A stretch of DNA of 64,000 bases, from positions 124,001 to 188,000 of the forward strand of contig NZ_BMWH01000007.1 of NCBI RefSeq assembly GCF_014651135.1, read 5' to 3'. Below, piece by piece: positions 18,501 through 26,691 of this stretch. The stretch is from Streptomyces echinoruber (GTDB lineage Bacteria > Actinomycetota > Actinomycetes > Streptomycetales > Streptomycetaceae). Below the pieces are notes generated by a model, which did no database searches, was not told where the DNA came from, and saw only the letters and a program-made list of their open reading frames with translations. A program made the translations under genes and the position numbers. Position 1 is the first letter of the stretch. The number at the start of each line of letters is the position of its first letter.

Positions 18501-18965
18501 TCAGCCGGCCAGCGCCTTCTTCACCGCGGCGGCGACCCGCCCGCCCTCGGCGCGGCCGGCCACCTTCGGGTTGACGATCTTCATGACGGCGCCCATGGCC
18601 TTCGGGCCCTCCGCGCCGCCCGCCTTCGCCTCGGCGACGGCCTGCGCGACCAGTTCCTCCAGCTCCGCGTCGGTGAGCTGCTGGGGCAGGTACGCGGCGA
18701 GCACCTCCCCTTCCGCCTTCTCCCGCTCGGCCTGCTCGGCCCGCCCGCCCTGTGCGAAGGCCTCGGCCGCCTCGCGGCGCTTCTTGGCCTCCCGCGTGAT
18801 CACCTTCAGCACCTCGTCGTCCGACAGCTCCCGCTTCTCCTTGCCCGCGACCTCCTCCTTCGTGATCGCGGCCAGGGTCAGGCGGAGCGTCGAGGAGCGC
18901 AGCTCGTCGCGCTCCTTGATCGCGGTGTTCAGGTCGTCCTGCAGCTTGGACTTGAGCGTGGTCAT
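18501..18965 (-). CDS. GatB/YqeY domain-containing protein
   Basis: 154 residues from ATG 18965. MTTLKSKLQDDLNTAIKERD and LSDDEVLKVITREAKKRREA, EVLAAYLPQQLTDAELEELV and MGAVMKIVNPKVAGRAEGGRV are the YqeY family blocks, related to the tRNA-binding tail of GatB. Probably binds tRNA; precise role unknown. Confidence 0.9.
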   Translation of the reverse strand: MTTLKSKLQDDLNTAIKERDELRSSTLRLTLAAITKEEVAGKEKRELSDDEVLKVITREAKKRREAAEAFAQGGRAEQAEREKAEGEVLAAYLPQQLTDAELEELVAQAVAEAKAGGAEGPKAMGAVMKIVNPKVAGRAEGGRVAAAVKKALAG

Positions 18966-19062
18966 GGCTGAATTGTCGCAGGTGCCGCGATGGGGCGCGC
19001 GGAATTACCGGGAGCGCCCCTCGCACGCCCGCGAGCCGGAGGTCGGAGGTCGGCGACCGACG

Positions 19063-19147
19063 CCGGTGATCGATGACCGACGGCCGACGACCGGTGATCG
19101 ATGACCGACGGCCGACAATCGGTGATCGATGACCGACGGCCGACAAT
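19063..19147. repeat. Three 28-bp tandem repeats
   Basis: Units at 19063-19090, 19091-19119 and 19120-19147 share GGTGATCGATGACCGACGGC. The array lies 50 bp after the stop of the glycerophosphotransferase-like gene. Confidence 0.85.
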
Positions 19148-19198
19148 CGGCCCCCGGTGCCCGGCGACCGGCGAATGACCGACGGCCCGCCGTCCGTC

Positions 19199-21208
19199 TC
19201 AGGCCGCCTGTTCCGCGATCGCCTCCGCGCGCTCCGCCGCCGCCTTGGCCGCCAGGGCGTTGCAGGCGGTGTTGAAGCGCTCCAGGGACGTTGGGCGGTC
19301 GGGGCCCAGGACGTACTCCTTGAGGGCGCGGCGGTGCGGCGCCATCGGGTCGTCGTACGGGGCGCGGACCGAGCGCAGGATCTCCGGCAGGCGGGTGCAC
19401 GCGCGGTCGAGGAGGTAGGCGCCGCCGGCCGTGGTGTACGCGGCCCGGAACTCCTCGTCGGGCAGGTCGCGCGGGTTGGTGAGGACGTACGGCTTGAGAC
19501 TGGCGACGAAGTCGGCGACGACCGAGGAGATGTCGCTGACGAGGAGGTCCGCCTGGTTGAAGCACTCGTACAGCGTCGGCAGCTGGTCGAGGACCACCTG
19601 GTGTCGGACCGGGCCCCGGCTCTCCCAGAAGATCCGGTGCCATGCGGCGCACAGCTCCTGCCACTCGGCCGCGGCCGCGCGGTCCGGGACGCGCGCCTCG
19701 CGCATCTGCTGGGCGTCGTCGCCCCGGAGCCGGCCGGACAGTTCGTCGAGGCGGGCCCGTATCTCCCGCAGCCGCGGTCCGGCGGCGGCGAGGGCGGCCT
19801 CCGCCTCGGCGGCGCCACGCCGCTGGTTGTCGGCGCGCAGCAGTTCCCGGATCGCCCGGTCGGCGGCGGCCGCCTCGGCCGAGCGCCTGCCGGTGAGCGG
19901 GTGCGGCTTGTACAGGACCCGCACCTCCTCCGCGAGGAGCCTTTCGACCAGGGGCACGCCCATGGGGATCAGGGAGGTGTGGCAGTCGTCGTCGCTCCAG
20001 CCCTCCCAGGTGGGGGCGTACAGGACGGTGGGCAGCGGGCCGGGGACGTGGTCGGCGTGCAGGCGGATCGGGGCGAGCTGGGGGCGGCCCACCTCGACGA
20101 TGGCGCTGTCGCTGATGGCGTGCCGGACGCGCCGGTAGCGGTCGCGGCCCGCACGGCCGGCCACCCAGATCTCGTCGTACACCTTGCTGACGCGGTTGCT
20201 GCTGGCGAGCTTGTCGCTGTCGCCGTGGCCGATGAAGACGTGCTTGGCCTCGGCGACGCGCAGCATGTGCACGTTCTTGCCGGCGTTGCCCGGGTAGAGG
20301 ACGACGCGGACGGTGGACAGCTCCAGCTCGGCCAGGTCGTCGGCCCTGGGCACGCAGACCACCGGGATCCAGGTGCGGCTGAGGTAGCGGAAGGAGGCCC
20401 GCTCCCGGAGGATGATCACCGGGCGCAGGTCGAGCCGCTCCAGCGTCTCGATCCACATGTTGACCTGGTACATGAAGTCCCGGGAGACCGCGGCGAAGCT
20501 GAAGTACAGCGCCACCTCGGGCCGGTACTCGGCCAGCCGGCGGTTGACCTGGGCGAAGACCTCGTCCCGTCCGGGCATCCGGCGCGCCCTGCGGTACTGC
20601 CCCAGCAGCGCGACCACGGCCGCGACGCTCGCGCCGGCGGTGAGGGCGAGGCCGCCCCAGGCCGGTCCCCGGGCGCCGGTGGCCAGCGCGGTCAGCAGTC
20701 CGGCGTGGGCCGCCAGGTCCAGGTGGAGCAGCTTGCGCAGGAAGCGCCTCTCGAGGAGGGCGGGCGGCTGCTTCGGTATCGGCAGCGCGCTCAGGTCCAG
20801 GTTGCGTACCACCAGGGGCAGCACCCGACGCCGGCGGATGGCGTGGTGCACCGCCGTGTACAGCATCGTCAGCGCGAAGTGCGCGCCGAACACGGTGAAC
20901 GCGGCGACCAGCACCGCGTCCGGCGCGTCCAGCCGGCCGGCCAGGGCCAGCAGCATCACCGTGCGCAGGGCGAACCGCATGCTGCGGTCGAGGTGCAGCG
21001 TCGCCAGGCGCCGCACGAAGCCCGGCGCCCGCGCGTGCAGGGCCTCGTCCGCGGCGTACGTCACGGCCGACGCCGCCGCGAAGCCCCACAGCGACGGCAG
21101 CAGCGCGCAGACGGGCAGCGCGGCGAAGCCGGCGCCGAGCAGGAGCGCGAGCAGCAGGTCGGTCGCCCCGCGCACGCGCAGGACTCCGCACAACCGACGG
21201 ATCATCAT
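19199..21208 (-). CDS. CDP-glycerol glycerophosphotransferase family membrane protein
   Basis: About 669 residues from ATG 21208 (a second ATG follows at 21205; GGGGGGAG lies 10 bases upstream). Residues 1-200 contain several hydrophobic helices. The C-terminal part is a TagB/TagF-type transferase: FIGHGDSDK, VLYAPTWEGW, VLYKPHPLTG and ADLLVSDISSVVADFVAS with the family's nucleotide-binding and catalytic regions. A helical insertion of about 90 residues (around 430-520) separates PHPLTG from the last motifs. It would add glycerol- or polyol-phosphate units to a wall teichoic-acid-like polymer at the membrane. Confidence 0.85.
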   Translation of the reverse strand: MMIRRLCGVLRVRGATDLLLALLLGAGFAALPVCALLPSLWGFAAASAVTYAADEALHARAPGFVRRLATLHLDRSMRFALRTVMLLALAGRLDAPDAVLVAAFTVFGAHFALTMLYTAVHHAIRRRRVLPLVVRNLDLSALPIPKQPPALLERRFLRKLLHLDLAAHAGLLTALATGARGPAWGGLALTAGASVAAVVALLGQYRRARRMPGRDEVFAQVNRRLAEYRPEVALYFSFAAVSRDFMYQVNMWIETLERLDLRPVIILRERASFRYLSRTWIPVVCVPRADDLAELELSTVRVVLYPGNAGKNVHMLRVAEAKHVFIGHGDSDKLASSNRVSKVYDEIWVAGRAGRDRYRRVRHAISDSAIVEVGRPQLAPIRLHADHVPGPLPTVLYAPTWEGWSDDDCHTSLIPMGVPLVERLLAEEVRVLYKPHPLTGRRSAEAAAADRAIRELLRADNQRRGAAEAEAALAAAGPRLREIRARLDELSGRLRGDDAQQMREARVPDRAAAAEWQELCAAWHRIFWESRGPVRHQVVLDQLPTLYECFNQADLLVSDISSVVADFVASLKPYVLTNPRDLPDEEFRAAYTTAGGAYLLDRACTRLPEILRSVRAPYDDPMAPHRRALKEYVLGPDRPTSLERFNTACNALAAKAAAERAEAIAEQAA

Positions 21209-21384
21209 GGACAGTGCTCCCCCCTCGTGGTTCTTCCGGCCGGACGCGCGGACAGACCTGAGTTCGCCGTGTTCGACAGGGGAAGCGCGGGGAGAGTTGT
21301 ACACCTCGCGTACGGAAAATGTTCATCTTCTGCCGGCGGCGGAGCGGAACACGTCACCGCGGGAGGTGTCCGTTTCCTCCAGAG

Positions 21385-21496
21385 GCCGCTTCCTCCAGAG
21401 GCCGGTTCCGCCGGAGGCCGGTTCCGCCGGAGGCCGGTTCCGCCGGAGGCCGGTTCCGCCGGAGGCCGGTTCCGCCGGAGGCCGGTTCCGCCGTGG
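21385..21496. repeat. Seven 16-bp tandem repeats
   Basis: Unit GCCGGTTCCGCCGGAG; five exact copies at 21401-21480 flanked by one diverged unit each side. Each unit contains the near-palindrome CCGGTTCCGCCGG. The array begins 10 bp after the stop of the downstream DUF5994 gene, which lies on the minus strand. Confidence 0.9.
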
Positions 21497-21505
21497 GCCG
21501 GGCGG

Positions 21506-21985
21506 TCAGGTGGTGCCGAAACCCGCCTCGGCCAGCGCCAGCAGGTGCGGGGCCGTCAGCGCGTTGTGCGGGTCGGCGGCGGTGGTCAGCAGCCAGTCGG
21601 CCGCTGCGGCGGACTCGCCGGGCGGGACGACCAGCAGCTCCCGGCGCCCTGCGGCGCCGCAGTCCAGCATGATGGCGTGCGTCTCGGTGACGACCCCCGA
21701 CAGCGCCACCTCGATCACGTGACCGGGCGCCATCACCGTGCGCGGGACGTCGGGCCAGGCCGCCGTGTCCACCGTGACACGGGTGACGGTGCCGAGGCCG
21801 GGACCGAGTGCGACGAGCAGCGCCGGCAGCTCCAGTTCCAGCACGTGGCTGCGCGGCCACCAGGCACCGTCCAGCGGGCCGTGACCGGCGTTCGGAAGGA
21901 GCCTCAGCCTGGCCGCGGGCATCCGGTACGTACGCGACCCGCCCGCCGGGGCGCCCGCCGCGAAGCTTCCGGTGACGTCCTTCAT
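21506..21985 (-). CDS. DUF5994 family protein, copy 1
   Basis: 159 residues. LDGAWWPRSHVLELELPALL is the hallmark of this actinobacterial family; later RRELLVVPPGESAAAADWLL matches the paralogue at 25058. No catalytic motif known. The C-terminal ~30 residues (TAADPHNALTAPHLLALAEA) go beyond the second copy. Function unknown. Confidence 0.8.
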   Translation of the reverse strand: MKDVTGSFAAGAPAGGSRTYRMPAARLRLLPNAGHGPLDGAWWPRSHVLELELPALLVALGPGLGTVTRVTVDTAAWPDVPRTVMAPGHVIEVALSGVVTETHAIMLDCGAAGRRELLVVPPGESAAAADWLLTTAADPHNALTAPHLLALAEAGFGTT

Positions 21986-22101
21986 GCGACCCCTCTCCGA
22001 CGGCTCCTTGCCGTCCGGCCTCGTCGTGCGCTCGGACCTGGTGTGGTGTCGGCGTGGGCGTTGGTGCTGCCGGTGCCCCGCGCGTCTTCCCGCGGGGGCG
22101 G

Positions 22102-23511
22102 CTAACGGGGTGTGCGCGCGGAGGACCGACGGCCCCGTCCGCCACGACCGCGGCCGGAGGAGCCGGGACCGCGGCCGGAGGGATCGGGGCGTTCGGCGGC
22201 CGGCGCGGTGACGGTGACGGGGATCCCGGAGGGCGTCCGGGCGCCGGTGATGCGGTGCAGTTCGGCATCGCCCGGACGGACCCGGGCGGTGCGCGGGGTG
22301 ATGCCGGCGTCGGCCATCAGCCGGTCCACCGCGCGGCGCTGGTGCGGCAGGACGAGGGTGACGACGGTGCCGGACTCGCCGGCGCGGGCGGTACGGCCGC
22401 CGCGGTGCAGGTAGTCCTTGGGGTCACCGGGCGGGTCGACGTTGACGACGAGGTCGAGGTCGTCGACGTGCAGGCCGCGGGCCGCGACGTTGGTGGCCAC
22501 CAGGACCGTGATGTGGCCGTCCTTGAACTGGGTGAGCGTCCGGGTGCGCTGCGGCTGGGACTTGCCCCCGTGCAGGGCCGAGGCCCGCACACCGGCGGAC
22601 AGCAGGCGCCTGGCCATCCGGTCCACCGCGTGCTTGGTGTCCAGGAACATGATCACTCGTCCGTCGCGGGCGGCGATCTCCGTGGCGGTGGCGTGCTTGT
22701 CGGTGTCGTGCACGTGCAGCAGGTGGTGCTCCATGGTGGTGACGGCGCCCGCCGCCGGGTCGACCGAGTGGACCACGGGATCGTGGAGGTAGCGGCGGAC
22801 GAGCAGGTCGACGTCGCGGTCGAGGGTGGCCGAGAACAGCAGGCGCTGCCCGTCGGGCCCCACTTGGTCGAGGAGGGCGGTCACCTGCGGCAGGAAGCCC
22901 ATGTCGGTCATCTGGTCGGCTTCGTCCAGGACGGTGACGCCGACGCGGTCCAGCCGGCAGTCGCCGCGCTCGACGAGGTCCCGCAGGCGGCCGGGTGTCG
23001 CGACGACGACCTCGGCGCCGTCGCGCAGCGCACGCGCCTGCGGACCGATCGACACACCGCCGACCACCGTGACGATCCGCAGCCGCAGGGCCCGGGCGTA
23101 GGGGGTGAGCGCGGCGGTGACCTGCTGGGCCAGTTCCCGGGTCGGTACGAGGACGAGGGCGAGCGGCTGCCGGGACTCGGCCCGCTGCCCGTCCAGGCGG
23201 GCCATCAGGGGCAGGCCGAAGGCGAGCGTCTTGCCCGAGCCGGTGCGGCCGCGGCCCAGGACGTCACGGCCGGCCAGCGCGTTCGGCAGCGTCGCCGCCT
23301 GGATCGGGAAGGGCGCGGTCACGCCCTTGGCGCGCAGCGTGGTCAGCAGGCGCCCGGGCATGTCGAGGTCGGCGAACGCCTCCACCGCCGGCAGCGCCTC
23401 GGTGCGGACGGCCGGCAGGGCGAACTCCCCCCGGCGGGCGGTGGGCCGCGCCCTCTTCCCGCTCCTGCGCGAGCGGCTGCCCCGCGCGGAGCCCGTGGGG
23501 GTTCTGTTCAT
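22102..23511 (-). CDS. DEAD-box RNA helicase (RhlE/DeaD type)
   Basis: 469 residues. An N-terminal basic Arg/Ser tail (about 25 residues) is followed by the Q motif region, Walker A GRTGSGKTLAFGLPL, PTRELAQQV, TVLDEADQMTDMGF (DEAD), LLFSATLD (SAT), and helicase domain 2 with VLVATNVAARGLHVDD and YLHRGGRTARAGESG. The C-terminus is Gly/Arg-rich. It unwinds structured RNA, and its neighbour is a cold-shock protein on the same strand, the usual cold-adaptation pairing. It has an unusually long pyrimidine-rich leader. Confidence 0.93.
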   Translation of the reverse strand: MNRTPTGSARGSRSRRSGKRARPTARRGEFALPAVRTEALPAVEAFADLDMPGRLLTTLRAKGVTAPFPIQAATLPNALAGRDVLGRGRTGSGKTLAFGLPLMARLDGQRAESRQPLALVLVPTRELAQQVTAALTPYARALRLRIVTVVGGVSIGPQARALRDGAEVVVATPGRLRDLVERGDCRLDRVGVTVLDEADQMTDMGFLPQVTALLDQVGPDGQRLLFSATLDRDVDLLVRRYLHDPVVHSVDPAAGAVTTMEHHLLHVHDTDKHATATEIAARDGRVIMFLDTKHAVDRMARRLLSAGVRASALHGGKSQPQRTRTLTQFKDGHITVLVATNVAARGLHVDDLDLVVNVDPPGDPKDYLHRGGRTARAGESGTVVTLVLPHQRRAVDRLMADAGITPRTARVRPGDAELHRITGARTPSGIPVTVTAPAAERPDPSGRGPGSSGRGRGGRGRRSSARTPR

Positions 23512-23811
23512 GGGGAAACCTTCCTCGAAGCGGCGGCACGTGCCGAGTGATTTCTCCCGAGCCCGTTCCTTCCGGTTGCGGACCGCACCAGGAATCCCAG
23601 GGCGAGCCGAAGAATCGTGAACCGACCGGTCCGGTCAGTGAGGGGAAAAGACCAGGCGGAACGGAAAGGAAAAACCCGGGAGGCCGAGAGGGGAGGAGAG
23701 GGAATCAGGAAGCCGGAGCGAACGAGAGGAAAACGCGAGAGACATGGAAGGCGCGGGAGACGTGGAAGGCGCGGAAGAAATGGGAGACGCGGGAGACGCG
23801 GGAAAACAATG
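23512..23811 (-). promoter_or_regulatory. Long pyrimidine-rich leader of the helicase gene
   Basis: 300 bp between the cold-shock terminator and the helicase ATG with no gene. From about 23637 to 23805 the plus strand is roughly three-quarters purine (GAGGGGAAAAGACC-type runs), so the minus-strand transcript would be a long C/U tract. Confidence 0.45.
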
Positions 23812-23847
23812 GGCTGGGGCCCGCACCCCGAAGTGCGGGCCCCAGCC
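23812..23847 (-). terminator. Terminator after the cold-shock gene
   Basis: Perfect 15-bp arms 23812-23826 and 23833-23847 with a 6-nt loop, 47 bp downstream of the cold-shock protein stop. It separates that gene from the helicase on the same strand. Confidence 0.85.
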
Positions 23848-23893
23848 ACATGGTTCGCGTCGGCGTCAGCGCCGGCGCTGGTTCGCGTCAGCG

Positions 23894-24097
23894 TCAGGCG
23901 GGAACGATGTTCTCGGCCTGCGGGCCCTTCTGGCCCTGCGTGACGTCGAAGGTCACCTTCTGGCCCTCCTGAAGCTCGCGGAAGCCGGAGGTGGCGATGT
24001 TCGAGTAGTGGGCGAACACGTCGGCGCCGCCGCCGTCCTGCTCGATGAAGCCGAAGCCCTTTTCCGCGTTGAACCACTTCACGGTGCCAGATGCCAT
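23894..24097 (-). CDS. Cold-shock protein, CspA family
   Basis: 67 residues from ATG 24097 with GGGAGA upstream. [20 protein letters not shown] contains RNP1 (KGFGFI) and [10 protein letters not shown] contains RNP2-like residues (VFAHYS). A single OB-fold RNA chaperone. The open frame extends further upstream but the family start and ribosome site fix the ATG. Confidence 0.95.
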   Translation of the reverse strand: MASGTVKWFNAEKGFGFIEQDGGGADVFAHYSNIATSGFRELQEGQKVTFDVTQGQKGPQAENIVPA

Positions 24098-24315
24098 ATT
24101 GAATCTCCCTCGGGGGCAGTGCCGGGATCCGCACTTTGCGGACCCCGAGTCGCCGCTGTGATCACCCCTCCGGAGAATCCCGGAAAGCTCCGCAAAGAAA
24201 CATGTCTTTGGTAACCAAAACCGCAACTGCCACTACGCTAGCACAGGCTGCCGGAAAATCGCACACCGTACGAAATTCTCCACCTGCCGGACCGCGTATT
24301 TCTGCATCGGCCGCG

Positions 24316-24690
24316 TCAGGTATCCGCACCAGGCCGGGCATCCGCACCGGGCCGGGCATCCGCTCCCCGCTCGTCCAGTTCGCGGCGCATTTCCTCGTTC
24401 TGCCGGAGGGCCTCCTCGAGTTGGTCCTCCAGGGCGATGATGCGGCAGGCGGCCTCGATGGGAGTGCCCTGGTCGACGAGTTCGCGGGCACGGGCGGCGA
24501 TACGCAACTGGCGGCGGGAGTAACGGCGGTGGCCGCCCTCGGAACGCAGCGGCGTGATCAGCCCGGCCGCGCCGACGGCCCGGAGGAAGGCGGGTGTGGT
24601 GCCGAGGATGTCGGCGGCCCGCCCCATGGTGTAGGCCGGGTAGTCGTCGTCGTCGAGGTTGCCGGCGCCAGGGGAGTTGTCAGCGGGCAT
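24316..24690 (-). CDS. MerR-like helix-turn-helix regulator
   Basis: 124 residues from ATG 24690. YTMGRAADILGTTPAFLRAV and GLITPLRSEGGHRRYSRRQL form the MerR winged helix; a coiled coil (ALEDQLEEALRQNEEMRREL) follows, ending in a duplicated GADARP repeat. No ligand domain or metal-binding cysteines. Likely represses or activates a nearby promoter; the cold-shock gene downstream is a candidate target. An upstream in-frame ATG at 24759 is possible but lacks family conservation. Confidence 0.8.
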   Translation of the reverse strand: MPADNSPGAGNLDDDDYPAYTMGRAADILGTTPAFLRAVGAAGLITPLRSEGGHRRYSRRQLRIAARARELVDQGTPIEAACRIIALEDQLEEALRQNEEMRRELDERGADARPGADARPGADT

Positions 24691-25057
24691 AGCACCTTGT
24701 TCCGGGGACGTGGCGAGGAACCCGGGCGCGCGGCACCCGCGCTCCGAGGGCTTCGGCACCGTCTGCCTGATGCGACAACCCTAACTCCCCGGGTCCGGAC
24801 AAGTGCTCCAGCCACCACAGATTCCCCTCCCTCGCGGGGACAAATCCGAGTCCGACGCGAAACCGCAGCGTGCCACCCGGCGGCAGGAGCAGGCGTACGG
24901 TTGAGGTAACCGGGACCTCCGCCGCGCCACGCACCGGACTGCTCGCACGGCACCGCTCCCCTCCCCCGGTTCGGCACCGGTCAGCCCCTCCCGGCCGACC
25001 ACCCCACCTCGGACGGACGCCGCCCGGCGCCGGGCCGCACACCCCACAGGAGCCGTC
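24691..25057. other. Intergenic region between MerR-like and DUF5994 genes
   Basis: 367 bp with two divergent genes; no convincing ORF or hairpin seen. Presumably contains both promoters. Confidence 0.5.
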
Positions 25058-25462
25058 ATGGACGCCGCCCCACCTCCACTCCACTCCCCGACCTCGGCGA
25101 CCTCGGCCCGCCTGCGGCTCGCGGCGCAACCGGAGCACGGCAGACAGCCCCGGGCGATCGACGGCGCGTGGTGGCCCCGCTCCTACGACCTGGCGGCCGA
25201 ACTCCCCGCGCTCCTGGCCGAGTTGCCGCCCGACTGCGGTGAGATCACCAGCGTGACGGTCAGCTCCGCCCTCTGGCCCGCCGGCCCCGCTCGCATACTC
25301 GTCGCCGACCGGCCCGTCCGCCTGTGCAGGACGACCCACGCGTCGCAGGACCCGCCCACCATCTGCCTCCTCGCCCCCGGCTGCGGCCGCCTGGACCTCC
25401 TGGTGGTGCCGCCCGACGCGTCGGAGACGGACGCGCGGCGCCTGATGGACAGCGTGACCTGA
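25058..25462 (+). CDS. DUF5994 family protein, copy 2
   Basis: 134 residues from ATG 25058. IDGAWWPRSYDLAAELPALL and LDLLVVPPDASETDARRLMD align with copy 1 at 21506-21985 over the whole length; it lacks that protein's extra C-terminal segment. Two paralogues within 4 kb flank the helicase/cold-shock/MerR set. Function unknown. Confidence 0.8.
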   Translation: MDAAPPPLHSPTSATSARLRLAAQPEHGRQPRAIDGAWWPRSYDLAAELPALLAELPPDCGEITSVTVSSALWPAGPARILVADRPVRLCRTTHASQDPPTICLLAPGCGRLDLLVVPPDASETDARRLMDSVT

Positions 25463-25560
25463 GGCCCTCGCCCGGTGAGCCGGCGGGCCGGTGGAGGGCG
25501 GTGCGCGACGGGCGCCGCGGGCGGGGGCCCCGCGCGGGCGGATGATCACTCGGTCCGCCT

Positions 25561-25628
25561 GTCCCGGCGTATCACCCGTCCCGGCGTATCACCCGTCCCC
25601 GCGTATCACCCGTCCCTGCGCATCAGCA
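25561..25628. repeat. 17-bp tandem repeats over the methyltransferase 3' end
   Basis: Three exact or near-exact units of GTCCCGGCGTATCACCC at 25561-25577, 25578-25594 and 25595-25611, then a diverged unit to 25628. The methyltransferase stop codon (25606) lies inside the array. Confidence 0.85.
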
Positions 25629-26373
25629 GATGACCCCGACGGTACCGCTCCTCCTCGCCCGGCTCGCGCAGCATCCGTCCGACCTCGGTGAACCCGGCCT
25701 CGCCGGCCGGCTTCGCGAGTTCGTCGACCGGCCACCGGTAGGCGGTCAGCACCTTGTGGTCGAACGCCGCGACCGGCCCGCCCTCCGACTCGAAGAAGGC
25801 GAGCAGGAGGTGGCCGCCGGGCGCGAGCATCCGCCGGAACTCGGTGAGGTACGCGGGCACGTCCCGCGGCGGGATGTGGATGACCGAGTACCAGGACACG
25901 ATGCCCCGCAGCGTGCCGTCGGCCAGGTCCAGGGCGTCCATGGAACCGACCTCGAACCGCAGGTCCGGGTAGGCCTTGCGGGCCAGTTCGATCATCACCG
26001 GCGACAGGTCGACACCGAAGACGTCCAGCCCCAGGTCCCGCAGGTGCGCGGTCACCCACCCGGGGCCGCATCCCAGTTCGGCCACGGGCCCGGCGCCGGT
26101 GCTCCGCACGAGTTCGGCGAACGCGGCGAGCACGGCGCGGTCCAGCGGGAGGGCGTCGAGCGCGTCGCGGAACAGTTCGACGTAGCGGACGGCGACGGCG
26201 TCGTAGGCGTCCGCGGTCGCGTCGAGGTACGAGGCGGGTTCGGCCACCCCGGACGATAAAGGCGACGAAGGCGGCGAGGCGGGTTCGGTCGGCACGGCCG
26301 GCGAGGCAGAAGCGGTCGTCCCAGACGGCGAGGCAGGAGTGGTCGTCGCAGGTGACGAGGCGGGTTCGGTCAT
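25606..26373 (-). CDS. Class I SAM-dependent methyltransferase
   Basis: 255 residues from ATG 26373 (GTG 26385 also possible). The first ~40 residues are Pro/Ser/Thr/Ala low complexity. The Rossmann core shows VAELGCGPGWVTAHL (motif I), FGVDLSPVMIELAR (acidic loop), GSMDALDLADGT and GIVSWYSVIHIPP (motif II), LAPGGHLLLAFFE. Resembles small-molecule methyltransferases of the ubiE type; substrate unknown. Its last codons fall within a tandem repeat. Confidence 0.85.
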   Translation of the reverse strand: MTEPASSPATTTPASPSGTTASASPAVPTEPASPPSSPLSSGVAEPASYLDATADAYDAVAVRYVELFRDALDALPLDRAVLAAFAELVRSTGAGPVAELGCGPGWVTAHLRDLGLDVFGVDLSPVMIELARKAYPDLRFEVGSMDALDLADGTLRGIVSWYSVIHIPPRDVPAYLTEFRRMLAPGGHLLLAFFESEGGPVAAFDHKVLTAYRWPVDELAKPAGEAGFTEVGRMLREPGEEERYRRGHLLMRRDG

Positions 26374-26438
26374 GGCCGAGGACACTAGTGCCTCCCCACC
26401 GGACCGATGACCGGACCGACGACCGGGCCTACGACCGA

Positions 26439-26650
26439 CCCGTCGGCCAAACCCGTCGAACCGACCCGTCGGCCAGCCCCGTCGGCCAAACCCGTCGAAC
26501 CGACCCGTCGGACCGACCCGTCGGACCGACCCGTCGGCCAGCCCCGTCGGCCAAACCCGTCGAACCGACCCGTCGGACCGACCCGTCGGCCAGACCCGTC
26601 GGCCAGACCCGTCGGCCAGCCCCGTCGGCCAGCCCCGTCGGCCAGCCCCC
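26439..26650. repeat. 13-bp minisatellite upstream of the SARP-type regulator
   Basis: About 16 units of CCCGTCGGCCAGA/CCCGTCGGACCGA, each 13 bp with one or two variable bases. Because 13 is not a multiple of three, several frames stay open on both strands and mimic genes. It ends about 40 bp before the regulator's start. Confidence 0.9.
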
Positions 26651-26691
26651 GGCAGGACATGAACCTGCCGGACACCCCCTAATCTGCACCT

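Noticed and set aside
26385..26682. Repeat-rich proteins on both strands over the 13-bp minisatellite
   Set aside because: The 13-bp unit keeps several frames open at once; frames have no start signal and repeat-only composition.
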